NCBI RefSeq assembly: GCF_900110995.1
Contig: NZ_FOJF01000002.1
Span: forward strand, 496,001 to 560,000
Length of the DNA stretch: 64,000 nucleotides
Source of the DNA: Chitinophaga sp. YR573
Lineage (GTDB): Bacteria; Bacteroidota; Bacteroidia; Chitinophagales; Chitinophagaceae
Direction of reading: 5' to 3'
The notes beneath the pieces were generated by a model, which saw only the letters and a program-made list of their open reading frames with translations, did not search any database and was not told the origin of the DNA. The position numbers and the translations under genes are program-made. Below are positions 61,241 through 64,000 of the stretch, in pieces. Position 1 is the stretch's first letter. Each line of letters opens with the position of its first letter.

Positions 61241-62159
61241 AATCAGATCCCGGATGTCCGTTCTTTTTGTAGCGTTGTGTATTGTAATCCAGCCATTGCA
61301 GATGCCCTTGTATCATCAGTCCTATGCTGTCTACAAAAGCGCGTACCGCCTCATTGGCACAGCCAAAATCGGGTAAGCAGCTACGCATGGCCACAAAACA
61401 CTGTACATCTTCATTATGAATGGCCAGTGCTTTACTGTAGGCTTCCTCTGTACTGCATTGCAATTCGTTCCGCATCACCAATACAAGGTTTAACACGTCT
61501 TTACCGTCTTCCACACTGGCGGAATACAGATCGTTGCAAAATGCCATGATACGGCAGGTAAGCCGGCTTATTTCGCGTATAACGGGATGTATGGCTACCT
61601 CGTCCGGCAGGATAGCCCCTGTTTCCAGTTCCACTAAGTTCACTAATGGGTATACGCAGGCTGCATATTCCCTGATAGCGATGTAGGCACCTGAGCCCGG
61701 GTAGCGCATGTTCGATCGGTAGGGGATCTCCGCCAGCATGCCCGTAAAGTAGCCGTCGATGCTGGCGATGAAGCGTTGCATCCAGCCGGGAGAAGCAAGG
61801 CGCAGCAGTTCTTCCCTTAGTAAGGAAAGTTGTGCGTACATGCCTTTGGTGGGATGACCTTCCAGTGCTTCGATCACCTGTTTTCTCACCTGTTGTAATT
61901 GTTCTGCAGTACAGCGTTCATAGGCATCGTCATTAATGAATGCCCAGAGGGAGAACCGGCAGATAGAAAGTAAGCCCGCGTAATTGGTGTTGGGGAAGAG
62001 TCTTGCACCTACATAACCGACGCCGGTGTGTTCATACTTTTTCTTGATTTTTTCGGGTAGGTAATCATAATCCTGGTAGATCCATTGTCTGATCTGTGAC
62101 TCAAGGGTATCAGCATATGGACTGACACCGTCAGGAAAAGGATACAGTAATTGTTGCAT
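61227..62159 (-). CDS. Class I terpene synthase
   Basis: 310 residues. The metal-binding Asp-rich motif is 'FINDDAYE' (D77, D78, E81), the NSE triad 'NDLYSASVE' (N209, S213, E217), the pyrophosphate sensor R163 lies exactly 46 residues before N209, and 'TQRYKK' provides the C-terminal RY pair. All catalytic features are intact. It cyclises a prenyl diphosphate (C15 or C20). Chitinophaga pinensis has characterised sesqui- and diterpene synthases, so a relative is plausible; the product cannot be told. No P450 or prenyltransferase is adjacent. A hairpin with T-run sits 21 bp before the ATG. Confidence 0.9.
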   Translation of the reverse strand: MQQLLYPFPDGVSPYADTLESQIRQWIYQDYDYLPEKIKKKYEHTGVGYVGARLFPNTNYAGLLSICRFSLWAFINDDAYERCTAEQLQQVRKQVIEALEGHPTKGMYAQLSLLREELLRLASPGWMQRFIASIDGYFTGMLAEIPYRSNMRYPGSGAYIAIREYAACVYPLVNLVELETGAILPDEVAIHPVIREISRLTCRIMAFCNDLYSASVEDGKDVLNLVLVMRNELQCSTEEAYSKALAIHNEDVQCFVAMRSCLPDFGCANEAVRAFVDSIGLMIQGHLQWLDYNTQRYKKNGHPGSDFKKN

Positions 62160-62171
62160 AGTGATGTGGTT

Positions 62172-62231
62172 TTAATGAATAAAAAAAGGGCATAGTCCTC
62201 CGACATGCCCCATGAACAATGAATTATCCAT
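62172..62231 (-). CDS. Possible 19-codon leader reading frame before the terpene synthase
   Basis: MDNSLFMGHVGGLCPFFIH, ending 12 bp before the terpene synthase ATG and spanning the hairpin at 62181-62210. It could be a leader peptide or chance. Confidence 0.2.
   Translation of the reverse strand: MDNSLFMGHVGGLCPFFIH
62181..62210 (-). promoter_or_regulatory. Terminator-like hairpin with T7 tail in the leader of the terpene synthase gene
   Basis: On the minus strand GGGCAT...ATGCCC (11-nt loop) is followed by TTTTTTT. It ends 21 bp before the ATG at 62159, leaving no room for a promoter behind it, and lies 95 nt after the stop of the upstream gene. It may be the end of the upstream transcript or an attenuator. 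Confidence 0.55.
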
Positions 62232-62304
62232 TAAAAGGTACAAAAACTTAATATATTAAAACTATTCTGGACAATATTGTGAGCTGGTACTGTATAATGT
62301 GTAG

Positions 62305-63702
62305 TTATTTGCCTCTTCTCCCTTCAATAATCCTGTAAAATGAGCGGCTGCGGATTTCTTCGAGGGTTAACCCTGTTGCCAGTACTTCTGTTTCAGAAAC
62401 GGCTCCGCAGTTGATGGCCTTGATGAAGAAATTCAATAATCCCTGGCCGGTGGCAGCATCATCAAAAATATCTTTTGTTAATGTAGAGATGGCAGACCTT
62501 TCTATGAAGGTTTTTAAGCGGAATAAAGCGTCGTTATAGTTACTTAAAAAGAAATGGTAGGTAGCTGCATAACGCATCGGTAACTGGGCAGGGTTGAGAT
62601 CCCAGCCCTGGTAAAAGCCGTTGATAAGAGAATGAGTAGTATGATGGAAACCAGTACGCCAGGCATGATAGATGACTTCCCTGTTTTCTGCCTGTTGTTC
62701 AAAAGTGAGATGATCTCCTTTGTGTGGTCCGACAGGGATTACGTTTGTAGCGCCATCAGACAGGAATATGCCTGTACCGCCTAATGCTACTTTAGTCATG
62801 TGATGTGCAAAGTCGCAGACAGGGTGAGACATTGTCTGGTATTTAGCGGTGATGCCGCAGGAAGCCGTATAATCGTATGTACCGAAATGTGCGGCAATAC
62901 ATCTGCCTTCACTGGCCCTGATGATCCTCATCAAAGGGTTTCTTCCTTCATCATCCATGATGATCTGCGTAGCTTCTACCATGGTTTCCATTTGCAGACT
63001 GCCTGCTGAAAGATGGTGTTTCTTTTCCAGTATTTCGAATAAGCGGACCAGGGTAGTGACTTGTTCGGGTATAGTTACTTTGGGTAACATTACCACGAAG
63101 TTAGCAGGGAGAGATGTATTCTCCAGCAGTGTAGTGAGGAAAAGATCGAGGGTACGTACGCTGCGGTGTTTCAGGTCTTCTGTAAAAGGTTTGATACGGA
63201 TACCTATAAACGGAGAGACAGTTTTGTTTTGCATCCCCAGCGCCAGTTCTTTAGCTGCTGTGATAGCAGTAGCATCTTCTTCATCATCTGGTCTGTTACC
63301 AAATCCATCTTCAAAGTCGATGCGGAAATCTTCTACCGCTTCTGTTTGTAGTTTTCTGATGATTTTTTCATACACCGTATAATGTAACCAGTAAGGAGAT
63401 GATCTTTTATCTGCTTCCGGCAGGGCATTGAATGTAGCAGCGGAAAAAGGGAAGTTGACCTCAAACTGTAATGCTTTTGCCAGCATTATAAAATCGGGTG
63501 CATTTGTTTGCAGATGCTGTAATGCAATCTCCCCCATTTTTTTACAGGTATCTGCTTTAAACAGGTTAGCGCCACCATATACGGTATGTACCGGCTGACG
63601 ATCTGGTTTGTCGCCCGGATATACCTGCTGGAAGCGGAGATTAGCTGTTTTTAAAGTATTCAGTAACTGTTCTTTTTCATCATTTGTTATAGAGAACTGC
63701 AT
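62305..63702 (-). CDS. DUF6986-type CitE/HpcH-like TIM-barrel protein
   Basis: 465 residues. Features of the aldolase/citrate-lyase-beta fold: 'VEDFRIDFEDGFGNRPDDEE' with acidic metal ligands (quoted: FRIDFEDGFGNRPDDEE), 'PFIGIRIKPF', 'VVMLPKVTIPEQVTTLVRLF', 'MVEATQIIMDD' and 'HFGTYDYTASCGI'. It is longer than CitE (about 300). Relatives are often labelled phosphoenolpyruvate kinase without proof, so the substrate is uncertain. It is the first gene of the minus-strand pair with the terpene synthase, 146 bp apart. The upstream region contains nested palindrome copy 3. Confidence 0.7.
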   Translation of the reverse strand: MQFSITNDEKEQLLNTLKTANLRFQQVYPGDKPDRQPVHTVYGGANLFKADTCKKMGEIALQHLQTNAPDFIMLAKALQFEVNFPFSAATFNALPEADKRSSPYWLHYTVYEKIIRKLQTEAVEDFRIDFEDGFGNRPDDEEDATAITAAKELALGMQNKTVSPFIGIRIKPFTEDLKHRSVRTLDLFLTTLLENTSLPANFVVMLPKVTIPEQVTTLVRLFEILEKKHHLSAGSLQMETMVEATQIIMDDEGRNPLMRIIRASEGRCIAAHFGTYDYTASCGITAKYQTMSHPVCDFAHHMTKVALGGTGIFLSDGATNVIPVGPHKGDHLTFEQQAENREVIYHAWRTGFHHTTHSLINGFYQGWDLNPAQLPMRYAATYHFFLSNYNDALFRLKTFIERSAISTLTKDIFDDAATGQGLLNFFIKAINCGAVSETEVLATGLTLEEIRSRSFYRIIEGRRGK

Positions 63703-63747
63703 ACGGTAGTATTTAATTCAATGTCGTTTGGTTAAGTTCCATTAGTT

Positions 63748-63909
63748 GAGCTCCGTTAGGAGCTCCGTGTTTGTAGCAACAATCTATCTTCTCCATAATA
63801 GACTCCGTTAGGAGTCCCCTATTATAACAATTTAACAGGGGACTCCTAACGGAGTCGTGTTTTGTTGTATAATACGTTTTCTACAAACACGGGGCTCCTA
63901 ACGGAGCCT
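63748..63909 (+). repeat. Nested palindromic element, copy 3
   Basis: Outer arms at 63748-63776 and 63881-63909; inner arms at 63801-63820 and 63837-63856 (20 bp, perfect). The left outer arm carries a double change (GAGCTCC/GGAGCTC) that keeps its own hairpin intact while mismatching the right arm. The spacers match those of copy 1 in inverted orientation. It lies upstream of the DUF6986 gene. Confidence 0.9.
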
Positions 63910-63910
63910 A

Positions 63911-63958
63911 TTAAGTTTTGCTCAAACATAGAGTTTAAGTTTTGTTCAAACATAGAGT
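63911..63958 (+). repeat. 24-bp tandem duplication next to the nested palindrome
   Basis: Two copies of a 24-bp unit (TTAAGTTTTG, C or T, TCAAACATAGAGT) differ by one base and directly follow palindrome copy 3. The remaining 42 bp to the window edge show nothing. Confidence 0.85.
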
Positions 63959-64000
63959 TTAACTAAATGATATTGGGGTTTTATTATTTAGGAACCTCTG

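Noticed and set aside
1..64000. tRNA, rRNA or known riboswitch genes
   Set aside because: No cloverleaf with TTCGANNC-type T-loop or conserved riboswitch core was seen by eye in the gaps; a covariance search could overturn this.

Overview
The window looks like a chromosome segment of a Chitinophaga-type bacterium (Bacteroidota, Chitinophagaceae). Supporting signs are Bacteroidota-style promoters (-7 box TAnnTTTG), a type IX secretion (T9SS) sorting domain with a PorP/SprF partner, lipoproteins with a Cys-Lys-Lys start, a glycoside hydrolase pair, a bacterial terpene synthase and AT-leaning DNA. The species is not proven from the sequence. No rRNA, tRNA, CRISPR array, integrase or transposase was seen.

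Layout. 1-3.3 kb: the end of an ABC-2 permease, two SRPBCC paralogues, a DUF2911 protein, a MITE-like inverted repeat and a 56-bp tandem array. 3.3-6.6 kb (minus): bioA, then a TetR-like regulator with an ABC1 kinase. 6.7-13.7 kb (minus): a five-gene operon matching the MoxR-vWA-beta-propeller (bpX) ternary systems, an NTP-dependent presumed conflict system known mainly from comparative genomics. 13.9-18.7 kb: a DUF1080 protein, a LytS/LytTR-type two-component pair and two paralogous lipoproteins. 18.7-27.4 kb: a structured non-coding leader, then a tight three-gene unit (1328, 368 and 980 residues) of unrecognised function. Its two large proteins share a recurring module, and the last carries pentapeptide repeats. 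27.4-36.2 kb: housekeeping and enzyme genes (S9-type hydrolase, Tat-type phosphoesterase, DEAD-box helicase, GNAT, SUFU-domain protein, aldo-keto reductase, dihydrouridine synthase). 36.3-42.4 kb: GH27 plus GH51 glycosidases and a Gfo/Idh/MocA oxidoreductase. 42.4-52.5 kb: a tail-collar protein, a substrate-binding protein without signal peptide, a 2456-residue T9SS adhesin and PorP/SprF. 52.5-64 kb: EF-G, a 42-residue small gene, a thioesterase, an ECF sigma unit, a GH18 lipoprotein, a broken YhcG-type nuclease gene, a PfkB kinase, a hybrid histidine kinase, a terpene synthase and a CitE/HpcH-like protein.

The strongest unexplained signals are: (i) a family of about 160-bp nested palindromes (three copies at 3.1, 14.7 and 63.7 kb, in both orientations), one arm of which is also amplified as the 56-bp tandem array at 2.1 kb; (ii) the giant-protein operon at 19.3-27.4 kb with its shared Lys-Asp...Trp module; (iii) the tail-collar/binding-protein/T9SS-adhesin cluster; and (iv) a hairpin with a short reading frame directly in front of the terpene synthase. 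Functions below come from motifs read by eye; no database search was possible.
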